Source: Ptychodera flava (taxonomy: Eukaryota; Hemichordata; Enteropneusta; Ptychoderidae). From it: a stretch of DNA of 64,000 nt. Shown here piece by piece: positions 46,401 through 58,500 of the stretch. The notes beneath the pieces are model-generated. The model saw only the letters and a program-made list of their open reading frames with translations, searched no databases and was not told where the DNA came from. The stretch's first letter is position 1. Each line of letters begins with the position of its first letter. The DNA is taken from contig NC_091934.1 in the NCBI RefSeq assembly GCF_041260155.1, positions 41,680,694 to 41,744,693 of the forward strand, read 5' to 3'. Position numbers and translations under genes: made by a program.

Positions 46401-49400
46401 TTGCCAGGGATTTGTTGAGAAAGATTTCCGATATGCTGCATTTTATCGCTGACAGCGGAATCGAGTTCTGCTGGTTGATACCGGACCATGACGTTGTCGG
46501 CTGTAGTGACGTGTTTACTGTGTACGTGCTATCGAGAGGAGTGCAAACTGTCGGTCATTTTGTTGAGTATGCAAATGAGTGTCTCGATTCGTTTCCAAGT
46601 CGTTGTTTTCATCATGAAGTGTTTCTGGTTCGATTCCGATGAGCTGTAAATCCCGGTAGTTTTCGATGGGGTATTCGACATTATGTGCTTCAGAGTTCAC
46701 ATGTAGAGTACTGACGTCTGAGTCAGATTTCTTGCCACTTTCAATAGGGCCAGACAATAAGTAACGAATTTGGATGATACTGCAGTTGGACCTACACTGC
46801 GCACGATGTGGTCCCGACAAAGTTCCAATATTGATCAGCTCCGATGAGTACGTCAACTTCGATTGACTTGGCGTTAGAAACCGGGTGGGCAAAGTGCAAT
46901 CCCCGTAGATGTCATCATGAGTAGTGTTGTGCAGTTCGGCAGAGATGTAGTTGGGCAGGTTTGACGAGATATCAGGAATAATCAAAGGGTCGAGAGCTGT
47001 GATATTTCCGTCAAGTTCATGCAGAGACAATGTTGCACATACTATGGCGCGTAATCCATGCCAAAATTAATACCTTAATACATTTGAGCCAAACTTCATT
47101 CAACTCTCGCTCAGTGCGACCCAACTGTGGCCACCTTTGTTCAACTCCGCTCAGTGCGACCTAACTGTGGCCACCTTCATTCGGCTCTCGCTCAATGCGA
47201 TTCAACTCTCGCTCAGTGCGACCCAACTGTGGCCACCTTCATTCGGCTCTCGCTCAGTGCGACCCAACTGTGGCCACCTTCATTCGGCTCTCGCTCAGTG
47301 TGACCCAACTGTGGCCACCTTCATTCGGCTCTCGCTCAATGCGATTCAACTCTCGCTCAGTGCGACCCAACTGTGGCCACCTTCATTCGGCTCTCGCTCA
47401 GTGCGACCCAACTGTGGCCACCTTCATTCGGCTCTCGCTCAGTGCGACCCAACTGTGGCCAACTTCATTCGGCTCTCGCTCAGTGCGACCCAACTGTGGC
47501 CACCTTCATTCGGCTCTCGCTCAGTGCGACCCAACTGTGGTCACCTTCATTCGGCTCTCGCTCAGTGCGACCCAACTGTGGCCACCTTCATTCGGCTATC
47601 GCTCAGTGCGACCCAACTGTGGCCACCTTCATTCGGCTCTCGCTCAGTGCGACCCAACTGTGGCCACCTTCATTCGGCTCCGCTCAATGCGATTCACTCT
47701 CGCTCAGTGCGACCCAACTGTGGCCACCTTCATTCGGCTCTCGCTCAGTGCGACCCAACTGTGGCCACCTTCATTCGGCTCTCGCTCAGTGCGACCCAAC
47801 TGTGGCCACCTTCATTCGGCTCTCGCTCAGTGCGACCCAACTGTGGCCACCTTCATTCGGCTCTCGCTCAGTGCGACCCAACTGTGGCCACCTTCATTCG
47901 GCTCTCGCTCAGTGCGACCCAACTGTGGCCACCTTCATTCGGCTCTCGCTCAGTGCGACCCAACTGTGGCCACCTTCATTCGGCTCTCGCTCAGTGCGAC
48001 CCAACTGTGGCCACCTTCATTCGGCTCTCGCTCAGTGCGACCAACTGTGGCCACCTTCATTCGGCTCTCGCCCAGTGCGACCCAACTGTGGCCACCTTCA
48101 TTCGGCTCTCGCTCAGTGCGACCCAACTGTGGCCACCTTCATTCGGCTCTCGCTCAGTGCGACCCGACTGTGGCCACCTTCATTCGGCTATCGCTCAGTG
48201 CGACCCAACTGTGGCCACCTTCATTCGGCTCTCGCTCAGTGCGACCCAACTGTGGCCACCTTCATTCGGCTATCGCTCATGCGACCCAACTGTGGCCACC
48301 TTCATTCGGCTCTCGCTCAGTGCGACCCAACTGTGGCCACCTTCATTCGGCTCTCGCTCAATGCGATTCAACTCTCGCTCTGTGCGACCAAACTGTGGCC
48401 ACCTTCTTTCGGCTACTCGCTCAGTGCGACCCACTGTGGCCACCTTCATTCGGCTCTCGCTCAGTGCGACCCAACTGTGGCCACCTTCATTCGGCTCTCG
48501 CTCAGTGCGACCCAACTGTGGCCACCTTCATTCGGCTATCGCTCAGTGCGACCCAACTGTGGCCACCTTCATTCGGCGCTCTCGCTCAGTGCGACCCAAC
48601 TGTGGCCACCTTCATTCGGCTCTCGCTCAGTGCGACCCAACTGTGGCCACCTTCATTCGGCTCTCGCTCAGTGCGACCCGACTGTGGCCACCTTCATTCG
48701 GCTCTCGCTCAGTGCGACCCAACTGTGGCCACCTTCATTCGGCTCTCGCTCAGTGCGACCCGACTGTGGCCACCTTCATTCGGCTCTCGCTCAGTGCGAC
48801 CCAACTGTGGCCACCTTCATTCGGCTCTCGCTCAGTGCGACCCAACTGTGGCCACCTTCATTCGGCTCTCGCTCAGTGCGACCCAACTGTGGCCGACCTT
48901 CATTCGGCTCTCGCTCAGTGCGACCCGACTGTGGCCACCTTCATTCGGCTCTCGCTCAGTGCGACCCAACTGTGGCCACCTTCATTCGGCTCTCGCTCAG
49001 TGCGACCCAACTGTGGCCGACTTCATTCGGCTCTCGCTCAGTGCGACCCAACTGTGGCCAACTTCATTTAACTATCGCCCAATTCCATCCAATATTGTCG
49101 CCAACCTATCCAACTTTCACGAAACTCAATGCGACTCGTAACTTCGGAAACAGCTTTCAAAGCAATATCTTTGGTACTATGATTCTATTATAATTAACAG
49201 ACAATATTCATATCATTAAAAAAATGGGTCATCTAATATTATGAAGTTTAAGGACATTTTGAATGAGAAGACTTACACAGTAGGCCTACAGTTGGTTAGG
49301 GAAATAGTACATTGAGAATAAAATTACTGTAAAGGGGAGAAAAATCAAAACAGAATTAGAAACTCTGTTAAATACAACGGGTATGGGAAGAATGACATCA

Positions 49401-49520
49401 TTTTATTCTTAGACTAATAATCGGTATTAAATATTTAAGCAATAAAGCACACCCAGCAACGGTATACATCGAGATTTTGACCAATTCACGACATATGCAC
49501 GAGTGATAGCGAGAGCATAA

Positions 49521-49559
<39 letters not shown>

Positions 49560-52500
49560 TTTGTTTGCTTGTAAATGGAGAATTTACATCACATTTGTGG
49601 TAATAAAAATGTAATACAAAAATAAGTTAAATTTTTTCTAAAAGGGATCTAGTCGAAATTGAGCGGTATACCGTCGCTTGGTTTAATGTATTGCTATTGG
49701 AAACAATATTTGCGCGAACGAACTCCTAATCCATTGAAGACAACAGAATTATTTATATAGCTAGACGACGTGATAACAAGAACTTTGTTGGAACTGTAAA
49801 TCTGGACTTCCGCAACAGACTTTTGGGTTGAATATTTGGATCCCCCAGGACAATGACAGAAAACATATGAATATATTAATGACGTCATGTGACGTCACTA
49901 TGATGCCCTGTGACGTCTCGTGTAGTATGGCAAAGTTGGTCACTTTAATGATGGGTTGGCTGCCATGAACCACATTCTGGCACGGTCAATTTGAAGTAAA
50001 ATCAGAGTCGATAACATAACATAGAATCACCTTCACATAAGTAAAGTAAATGCAATGGACTCTAAATCACGTGTGATTTGTTTCAACTCAAAAGTGTCTT
50101 CATTTGAATCGCATGCTGTGGCGCCCATTTCAAAAAGGTTCGCCCCAACCAAGCCCCCCCCCCCAAACACGGAATATCCCCGACACGAATGCGGTTCGCT
50201 CAAAAAGCAAGACGAATGCAGAGTCATCAAATGAGTTGAGCTTCAAAGGTAATCTAGGGAGCATGATTCAAACGAGTCGCGGCGGAAAGCGAATGCATTA
50301 CACGAGTCGCATTGAGTTTCGTGAAAGTTGGATAGGTTGGCGACAATATTGGATGGAATTGGGCGATAGTTAAATGAAGTTGGCCACAGTTGGGTCGCAC
50401 TGAGCGAGAGCCGAATGAAGTCGGCCACAGTTGGGTCGCACTGAGCGAGAGCCGAATGAAGGTGGCCACAGTTGGGTCGCACTGAGCGAGAGTTGAATCG
50501 CACTGAGCGAGAGCCGAATGAAGGTGGCCACAGTTGGGTCGCGCTGAGCGAGAGCCGAATGAAGGTGGCCACAGTTGGGTCGCACTGAGCGAGAGTTGAA
50601 TCGCATTGAGCGAGAGCCGAATGAAGGTGGCCACAGTTGGGTCGCACTGAGCGAGAGTTGAATGAAGTTTGGCTCAAAATGTAAGGTATTAATTTTGGCA
50701 TGGATTACGCGCCATAGTCGCACTGTTAATAGCGCGAATCTGTTTGGAGTAATTTCCAAATGTCGACAGGCGCACGTTTACAGAGGTGTTTGGCTTCACA
50801 TTGAGTTTATCAGCAAATCGTTGAGTTACGAATGTTCTGTTAGACCCTTCGTCGAATAGCACGGTAGCGTTGATAGAGTTCCCATCTCTCGTTGTCATGG
50901 GAATGACGGCAGTTTTCAGGAGGACCGGTGGGTTGGGTAAAGACAGCTCCTGTGTGTCCGTCTTCGCTAATGTCACGTGAACTTCACACGTATCACTTTT
51001 CTCAGGCTCTGTAGTCGATTCGCAAGATTCGGTCACGTGTAGGGTTGAGTGATGTTTGCGTTGACAAATCTTGCAAGTAAAGCGAGATTTGCAGTTGCTG
51101 ACGCGATGTCTTCCAAGACAATTGTAACATAGACGATGACGTTTGACAATGTCCAAGCGACGTTTCGTGTCGGTGACAACTTGACAATGACTTGTGTAGT
51201 GATTTCCGTTGCAGTAAACACATGTTTTGACTCTCGGTGGCATAGGCGAGCGAGTAGAGTCGACGTTAGTATGAAAGGCAGCGGTGATACAGGGTTGCGT
51301 TGAACTATTCAGAACTGATAGTTCATCCAGGGGTACTCCGGCTTGAATGGCGTCGATTTCCCGTAAAATGGCTTTGCGTAACTCTGGTAAAGTCCAAGCC
51401 TTGTTTCCATGATCTCTAGCGATTTGTTTCCGAATGTTGTTAGGCAGTTTGTCTCGTATCATCGGAACGAGTAGTTCTCCATAAGCGTTCTCTTCTTTAC
51501 CAAGTGATTGTAAACCGCGAATATGACTTTCCAAGGTGTCGTAAAAGATTCTCAGACTGTTAATGTCACTAGTAGGTTGAGGTATCTGCCACAGTGCAGT
51601 CATGTGCGCATCGATGATCAAATGATTCTGTCCGTAGCGTTCGATGAGTAGTTCTAAAGCATGATCGTAGTTAGAGTTCGTCAGGGCGAGACCGCTAATC
51701 GTACGGGCAGCTTCGTCGGTTAAAACGCTGCGTAAGTATGTGAACTTTTGAATGTTCTCGAGGCTGCTATCGTTGTGGACGGACGATTTGAAAGTGTCGT
51801 AAAAACTCACCCATTCGAGTACGTTTCCAGAAAATGTTTTCAGCTGTAATTTTGGTAGTGCGACAGTTTTTCTTCGATGTATTTAGGGTAGCGTCGGCGG
51901 TGTTTGCTGATGAACCATTCGCATTGTTTGGTTTGTTGTTTCTGATGAAAGCAGTGATCTGATCATTTCTCTCGAATATCTCGGACATGTAGTCGCCGGA
52001 TTCTTCGCTCGCAGCATCGTAGCTTGCCTCGTCGGTATTGGCTAAAATATCTTCTTCGATCTTCGCAAGAGATTCGTATTTCTGAGTCAGTTGAGTGTTC
52101 AATGCTGTGAGTAGCCTGTGTGCTTCAATCTTGTTTGCAGCTGAAGCAAACGTTGATTTGAGGTGTTCCGCAAGGTTGAACAGTTTCGTCATTTGGGCAC
52201 GTTGTCCCCTACGCTTGAGTTTCAACTTGGCCAATTTCGCAGCCAGTTGGTCGGCTTGAGCTGGTTGCTGCTCCTCGTCAGACATCTTTATCCTGGTCTC
52301 GGCACCAAAAATGTGGGGATGGGGTTTTATGATCAAGGTTGCTAAGTCTGACTTCGTAAAGAAGCAACAACAATCGTGTATTTGCAATGAACTCGCTAGG
52401 TTTATTGCTGCACTGACTGTGCGAGGGAAAGAACTGAACAAGACTAGAAATGTAGCAAAGTAAACGTGCTTGCAACGAACGTGATAGAAAACCAAAGGAG

Positions 52501-55500
52501 AAACATTTTGGCGGGAGATCTAGTCCAGTGATTGGTAGAAAGTCATTGAAGTGTCTGATTGGCTGAATGTATCGCATCCAGGATCCGCATGATCATATTA
52601 CTACAAAAAGTTCAAATAAACTGTTATTTGTCTTCGACAGCGATGTGTGAAAGTGAGCATGCGTGAGTGAGTGCTTCACGAACTCTACAACGTGTGGAGC
52701 GGTCTCAGTCAGAAAAATGTAACAACTTAGCCGGCTATTGGGTTGGTTGTTACGAATAGGGGTGACGTGTCAACCCTATTTGTAACAATCAACCCTATTT
52801 GTACAAAAAATTAACCCGCATAGAGTTATAGTATGATTTCGGTCAGAAAACAAGATTTTAAACATTTTTGACCAAAATTGGTGAAAATTGTCTAAAACAA
52901 ACTTTTGCATGTATCTGCACGACTTGATTATATCTCACGAGTAGGCCTCTTATCCCTAGGAACCTGCACAACGAAATTTAATCTAACGAGCATTTTCGGA
53001 AAAAATGAGTTTCCACAAGGAAAAAAAAAGAAAATTGCCCCCAAACATACTAATATGTATATTTCATCAAGATTTCATCAAATACGGCTAACTTTTTTTG
53101 AAAATTAGGTTTTGTTACAAGTTGGTTAAATTTTGTTACAAATAGGGTTGATTGTTACAAATAGGGTTGATTGTTACAAATAGGGTTGACACGTCACCCC
53201 TATTTGTAAAAATCAACCAAATTTGTAACAAAAGTTAACCCCACATAGGGTTAGCATGATTTCGGTCAGAAAACAAGATTTGTAACATTTTTGACCGAAA
53301 TTGGTGAAAATTGCCCCTAACGAACTTTTGGCATGTAACAATGCACGACTTGATTATATCCTTCGAGAGAGTAGGCCTCTTATCCCTAGCAACCTGCACA
53401 ACGAAAGTCAATCTAACGAGCATTTTCGGAAAAATAGGAGTTTCGACAAGGAAAAAATAAAAATTGCCCCAAAACATACTAATATGTATATTTCATCAAG
53501 ATTTCATCAAATACGGCCAAGTTTTTTGAAAATTAGGTTTTGTTACAAATAGGGTTGATTGTTACAATAGGGTTGACACATGTCACCCCTATTTGTAACA
53601 ATCAACCCAATTTGTAACAAAAGCAGTTTCGGAAAAATGAGTTTTGACAAGAAAAAAAGAAAATTGCCGCCAAACATACAAATATGCATATTTTATTAGT
53701 ATTTCAACAAATACAGCAAAGCTTTGTTACAAATAGGGTTGATTGTTACAAATAGGGGTGATACTGTCAATCTTATTAATTATGTATAACAGGTAAATCC
53801 AATTATAGTATTAGCTTTTAATCTGGCGATCAAGCGATCCCAGGAGTTATGTAATTTTACAATGAAGTAATAATGTTATTAATTATCTGTTTATCTAGTT
53901 TCATTAACGTCTAAAGGGCAAGATGTTTCTTGGACACTTCAATAAATTCACTTATGTGGGCATGAACAACAGACACATTCTCGTGTATCTGATATACTAG
54001 ATTCCACTAATAGTGCCAACCTCTAGGCGATATATATATAGTCAGCTTTTTCGTGACGACTGTCTTTTTTCTGTTATAGGCTGACGCATACACGGCTATC
54101 CAGCCAAATCGACAGTTCCTGTACGAGGTGAGTTCTTAACTAATTACTGAACGGAAATAAAAATATTATCCGTATATAAGCTGCATTAGTAATGTCAATT
54201 GGTATTGATATTCTGCTGACCACCTGCTGTGAGAACATATATGTGTAAGCCATACGTACTCGCAAATGGCTATCATGACATTTCATAATAAAATTCTATG
54301 CTAGCACTGTGAGCTTTCTGAATTGTGCATGGTCGTAGGGGTTTTTGCACAGGTGTTGTTGTATACTCAACAGAAAATAATACTCTAAAGCTTTTGGCAT
54401 AATTAGTGATAAATCAAAATAATTATTACCAAAATGAAGTATTGCAGTATCTCTTAACTCATTATCTTGCTGTTTAAATATACAATACTGTTCAGCTTAA
54501 TAGAGACTCCAAAATCGAAAATATAAATGTTTAAACTGATGACATACATTTGGTATGAGTCACCATATAAAGACTACATAAACCAGTCGACTGAGTTCCA
54601 AGCAGACAATCTAAATGACGCCATGCAGTCATGAACAAACACAACAGCTCTCGTTTGTAGGTTTCGCTTCGCTGGTACTCGATGGCTTCGCTGTTAACAT
54701 ACACGGCAATCTTCCTTCAGACAAACAGCCAACCATGGACAGTAGAGGGTCTTCCCCCTCTATTGTCTATGAGCAAACTGACTTCTTGATATCAGTGACT
54801 AGCATTGCAGGATACCGTACTTGCATGTATATATCAAGTAATAAAGTCAAGAGCAAGCAAAAATAAGTTCTGAAGCACTCGACATAGAAGTTTCTCAACT
54901 TTGCTAATTTTCAAAAAGCACATGGCTGAGCGGCTCGTTTGTTTGTCTTCCCAAAGCAACATGGAGAAAGTTACTCTCTCACGATGTCAGTGACGACAGT
55001 ATAGCGTTCAAATTGACGGTATGTTACAAACTGCAACTCTGTTATATCAAGTTCAGTAATATTTACCGGACTGAATGATTCTTTATGAGTTGCAACACAG
55101 CATGAGCAGGCATCAATGGCACTTTATGGACAGAGTCTTCGGGACCATTAATTCACAAAACTCTAACAAACTTGTTTCAAATTGAAGTATAAGTTGCTTT
55201 AGCTACATAAGCTTATCTTCATGACAGTACATCATAAAAGTACGATGGCTTGGATTAGAGACTTGATTTTTTAGTCACTAAGAGCGAACACTGTATGGTG
55301 TCACCAAATCCGCCATATTGTTACAACACTCTGAATGAATACACAGTTATGGATTATGGATTGGTATGATTGCGATTATTTTACACAGATTAGGTATCAA
55401 AGCACCGATGGTGGCGCTGTACATATGATACAATTTACATAACAAAGGATGTATTACATTATGTTCTATACTGTTTATTTTGATTACATTAACGTTGTTG

Positions 55501-58500
55501 GCTTTTAAATAAAATTATCCCTTATACAATGTAGATTGTGGCTAATAAAGCGAATCAGATCGACGTTGATAAGTGGGACTATTTTGCAAGGGACAGCTAT
55601 CATCTAGGTGTGTCATCCAATTTCCTGCACGATCGATTCATCAAGTTTGCACGTGTATTGCAAGTTCCACAGAAGGGCGAGCGAATGAAAGAGATATGCT
55701 ACAGAGATAAGGTTGAGTATAACTTTGTCGTCATTCGCACACATAACGATGAAACGATCAATCCTAGTGTCATGATATAGTGAATACATCTTTTTGAAGC
55801 AAAAGTCATTAGTTTTACTATTAACGAATATTGTTCTAGATAAAGTCATCTTTTATGATTTAGCAATACAGTAACGTTTCTTCTGATATAAGGATCGAAT
55901 AGATTTTTAGTGATAGCTTTGTCAGTATATTGTTATCGTGTTAAGAAATTGCTGTTTTCACTACACTTGCTTACCTGATAATTAAACATTATCACATAAT
56001 GTAGAGTGAATCGTTTCTGCTACAGCAATTCTCTTACAGTGACTATTTGTGTTTTCTTCCGTTAAAATTATTAAGGTTATACTGTTTTACAGGAGGCACA
56101 CAGTGCATATGAGATGTTCCACACAAGATATCGTCTCTATCGTATGGCATGTTTTCATCCAGTTACTGTAGCAGTTGATCTAATGTGAGTTTTTCTGCAC
56201 TCAAAATTCATAAACTTACCAATACCAAAATATTTGATATTCGCATGAAGAATACTCCATGTGAAGGCTCATGTCTTTTATAATATAAAATCGGCTATAT
56301 TTTTATTTCAGGCGCCTCGATATGACTTTGCAATTCATATCGTGACGAATTGTGCGAGATCTTGTAAAGAAACTTTCAAAACCAAAGTGTATGAACAGCG
56401 ATAATACATTTTTAAAAATAAGATAACACCTGGTAGAAATGGAACGTTTATACTATTTACAATTTCCAGATCTGTGACGCACTTATTGAAGCTGCTCCTC
56501 ATCTGACACTGACGAAGCCTAATGGGTTAGTTTCATTATTTATTCAATATTTTTCCCGGAAATAAAAAAAATCTTACAAATCTGGCACTACAATGTGGCT
56601 TCCTACTTTTTTTAAATATTATCTTTCTCCCAGTTAAGCAATGCATTCATTGTTCATTACTTTGATAAAGTTTGTGAGTGATGGCCATAGTGAGTGTATG
56701 GATGTGGATGCTTCATGAACTCTAAAGCGTGTGGAGGGGTAGCAGTCAGGAAATTGTAACAACATAGCTCGGTTATTGAATGGGGATTTGGCCAAGCGGT
56801 TTTGACTGTGACGTCTTGGCTGGGTGACTGGATACCGTACGTTGTGAGTTCGAATCCTATTAAAATTTACTGAATTATACATGAGATCACAAAAGGAATG
56901 TTGCTTTCTTTGAGATCAAATCAGTAAGAACAGAGCGTTTATCCGATAGCTACTACTGATGTAAGCTGTGGCATAGGGTAAAGAAGATGTATGCAAATCT
57001 TATCTTCAAAAGGGACATAATTATAGAAAACCGTAACTATTTATCCGAAATGTCCAAACTTATACAAATAAAAGACGATCGTTGAATTTTGGCTGACCTT
57101 ATAGGATCGTAGAGAGTACGAGATAATGCTTTTAGTCAGCATGGTGTCGAAATAACCTGCGGCAATTTATATACCCTGGGTCAATCTTCCTGTGGAAGAT
57201 TGCAGAATATTTATATTTCCTTATTCAAATCACATAACCGAGTAGCAACGGAGATTGCTGCGACCGTTATTCATATTACTAATTCTCATTCATACCTAGA
57301 GAGAAGTTTGATATGCTTATGATTCTACAAGATATGGAGGCTTACCGAATGTTGGACGATACCATCTTAAGTGTAATACGGCGTTCACATGGAAACGTTA
57401 AACTCACCAAAGCCAGAATACTACTCGAACGGATCAAAAAGAGAATTGTACAAGCTAGTTCGAAGGATAAAGTTAGAGAAAGATGCTAAAGTCACCGAAA
57501 ATGTAAGTTGTGTAGTGTACACTACCCTGCAAATCAGCTTCAGAATAAGACCGAACAAAAGGCAAATGTTAACTGAATATGTCACATTTACCAAAGCCAC
57601 AATACTACCTGAACGGATTCAAAAAAGAGAACTGTACAAGCTAGTTCGAAGGATAAAGTTAGAGAAAGAAGCTAAAGTCACCGAATATGTAAGCTGTTTA
57701 GTGTACACTACCCTTCAAATCAGCTTCAGAATAAGACCGAACAAAAAGCAAATGTTTACTAAATATGTCACATTTTAAAGGTATACAGTCACCTGTAATC
57801 TAAATATGCCGATATGTGGTCAAAGGGGAGTTCCTTGACATACAAATACCCATGTTTTTAAAAAGCGGCTACTCGCTTAAAATCTGCGATTGGTTAGATT
57901 TTCTCTCTCCATGGTAACTGTGGCAAAATTGGAACAGGTGACAGTATACCGTTAATGAGTCTAAAAAAACCATACGGTCATTTATCTTTCGCTAAAATAG
58001 TCTAACAATAACAAGTCCAAGAACGTCGTTCTACTGTCATCTCGAAAAAACAAAAGTGGCAAACTGAGATACGCTTCAATAAAGATGAAGACGTGAACAA
58101 AGAATACATTGTAAATTACCTGTTCAGAGAAAATGTTATCGTACGCAAGACAAGTTGACATGAAAAGCACATTCAATCGATCGACATTGAAGAATAAGAA
58201 ACTAACTGACTATACTTAGTTGCAATACTCGTCAAATGAATATAAAGTTGATGTACTCATTGTTATTTATTATTTAACAAGTCTGTAAAAATATTTAACC
58301 CAGTTAACTTGAAAGGCTGTTTGGCTTTCATATTTGCATGATGCAAAACACTATGTCTATCGTAAGTATATCGGAACACTATGCGTCTGATTTCTTTAAC
58401 GATGTGAGCGGCACGTCGACGTGATGTCCTTTGACACATGACAATTGAAGCAAAATTCTGCAGCCAAATTTTGTAAATTGCAATTTAATGTGCAAACGTT

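Larger units (their letters stand above)
47041..50718. mobile_element. Foldback element carrying a 41-bp minisatellite, inserted in the BEL/Pao fossil
   Basis: Inverted arms begin and end ACTATGGCGCGTAATCCATG / CATGGATTACGCGCCATAGT. The left arm is about 2,100 bases (47,041-49,139), the right about 417 (50,302-50,718). Each has a unique outer end (~60 bases), a minisatellite, and a unique inner end (CCAATATTGTCGCCAACC...). The ~1.16-kb loop (49,140-50,301) has a (TAA)n tract and no recognisable transposase. The architecture recalls Drosophila FB and sea-urchin TU elements. Confidence 0.88.
44768..52644 (-). mobile_element. BEL/Pao LTR retrotransposon fossil
   Basis: Two direct LTRs (44,773-45,097 and 52,312-52,639), each TG...CA, flanked by the 5-bp target duplication GCGAT (44,768-72 and 52,640-44). 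The element runs on the minus strand, with its 5' LTR at the right. A primer-binding-like TTTGGTGCCGAGACC (minus strand) follows the 5' LTR and a purine-rich GGGGAGTA precedes the 3' LTR. Parts seen: gag-like region, zinc knuckles, DUF1758-type protease region. Reverse transcriptase, RNase H and integrase are not recognisable. It is broken, with about four breaks counting two insertions of other elements. LTRs differ by roughly 5-8% by eye, suggesting moderate age. Confidence 0.9.
43535..53768. mobile_element. Outer foldback element with ~400-bp modules, split by an LTR element
   Basis: Left arm 43,535-44,705 and right arm about 52,725-53,768 are inverted copies. Each is built of roughly 370-400-bp modules (three on the left) starting at palindromic joints of ACAAATAGGGTTGA...TCAACCCTATTTGT and containing GGGGCAATTTTC, GAAACTCATTTTTTCCG and GGTTGCTAGGGATAAGAGGC. 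A relative of the centre (GATAAAGTTTGTG...GTGTGGAG.GGT) stands alone at 56,660-56,790. No coding capacity seen; ends are approximate. Confidence 0.78.

Noticed and set aside
46289-46642. Independent small genes on either strand between the LTRs
   Set aside because: These overlap the remnant polyprotein region of the BEL/Pao fossil and have no separate support.
47100-49066. CRISPR-like appearance of regularly repeated ~41-bp units
   Set aside because: The units are contiguous with no unique spacers, and the genome is clearly that of an animal.
47137-49193. Three overlapping plus-strand ORFs of 606-648 codons
   Set aside because: They are frame-shifted readings of one stop-free 41-bp minisatellite inside a foldback element; there is no domain beyond the repeat.
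56780-56870. Functional Leu/Ser tRNA gene
   Set aside because: A and B boxes are present but the acceptor stem does not pair and the T stem is poor; kept only as a SINE-like relic.
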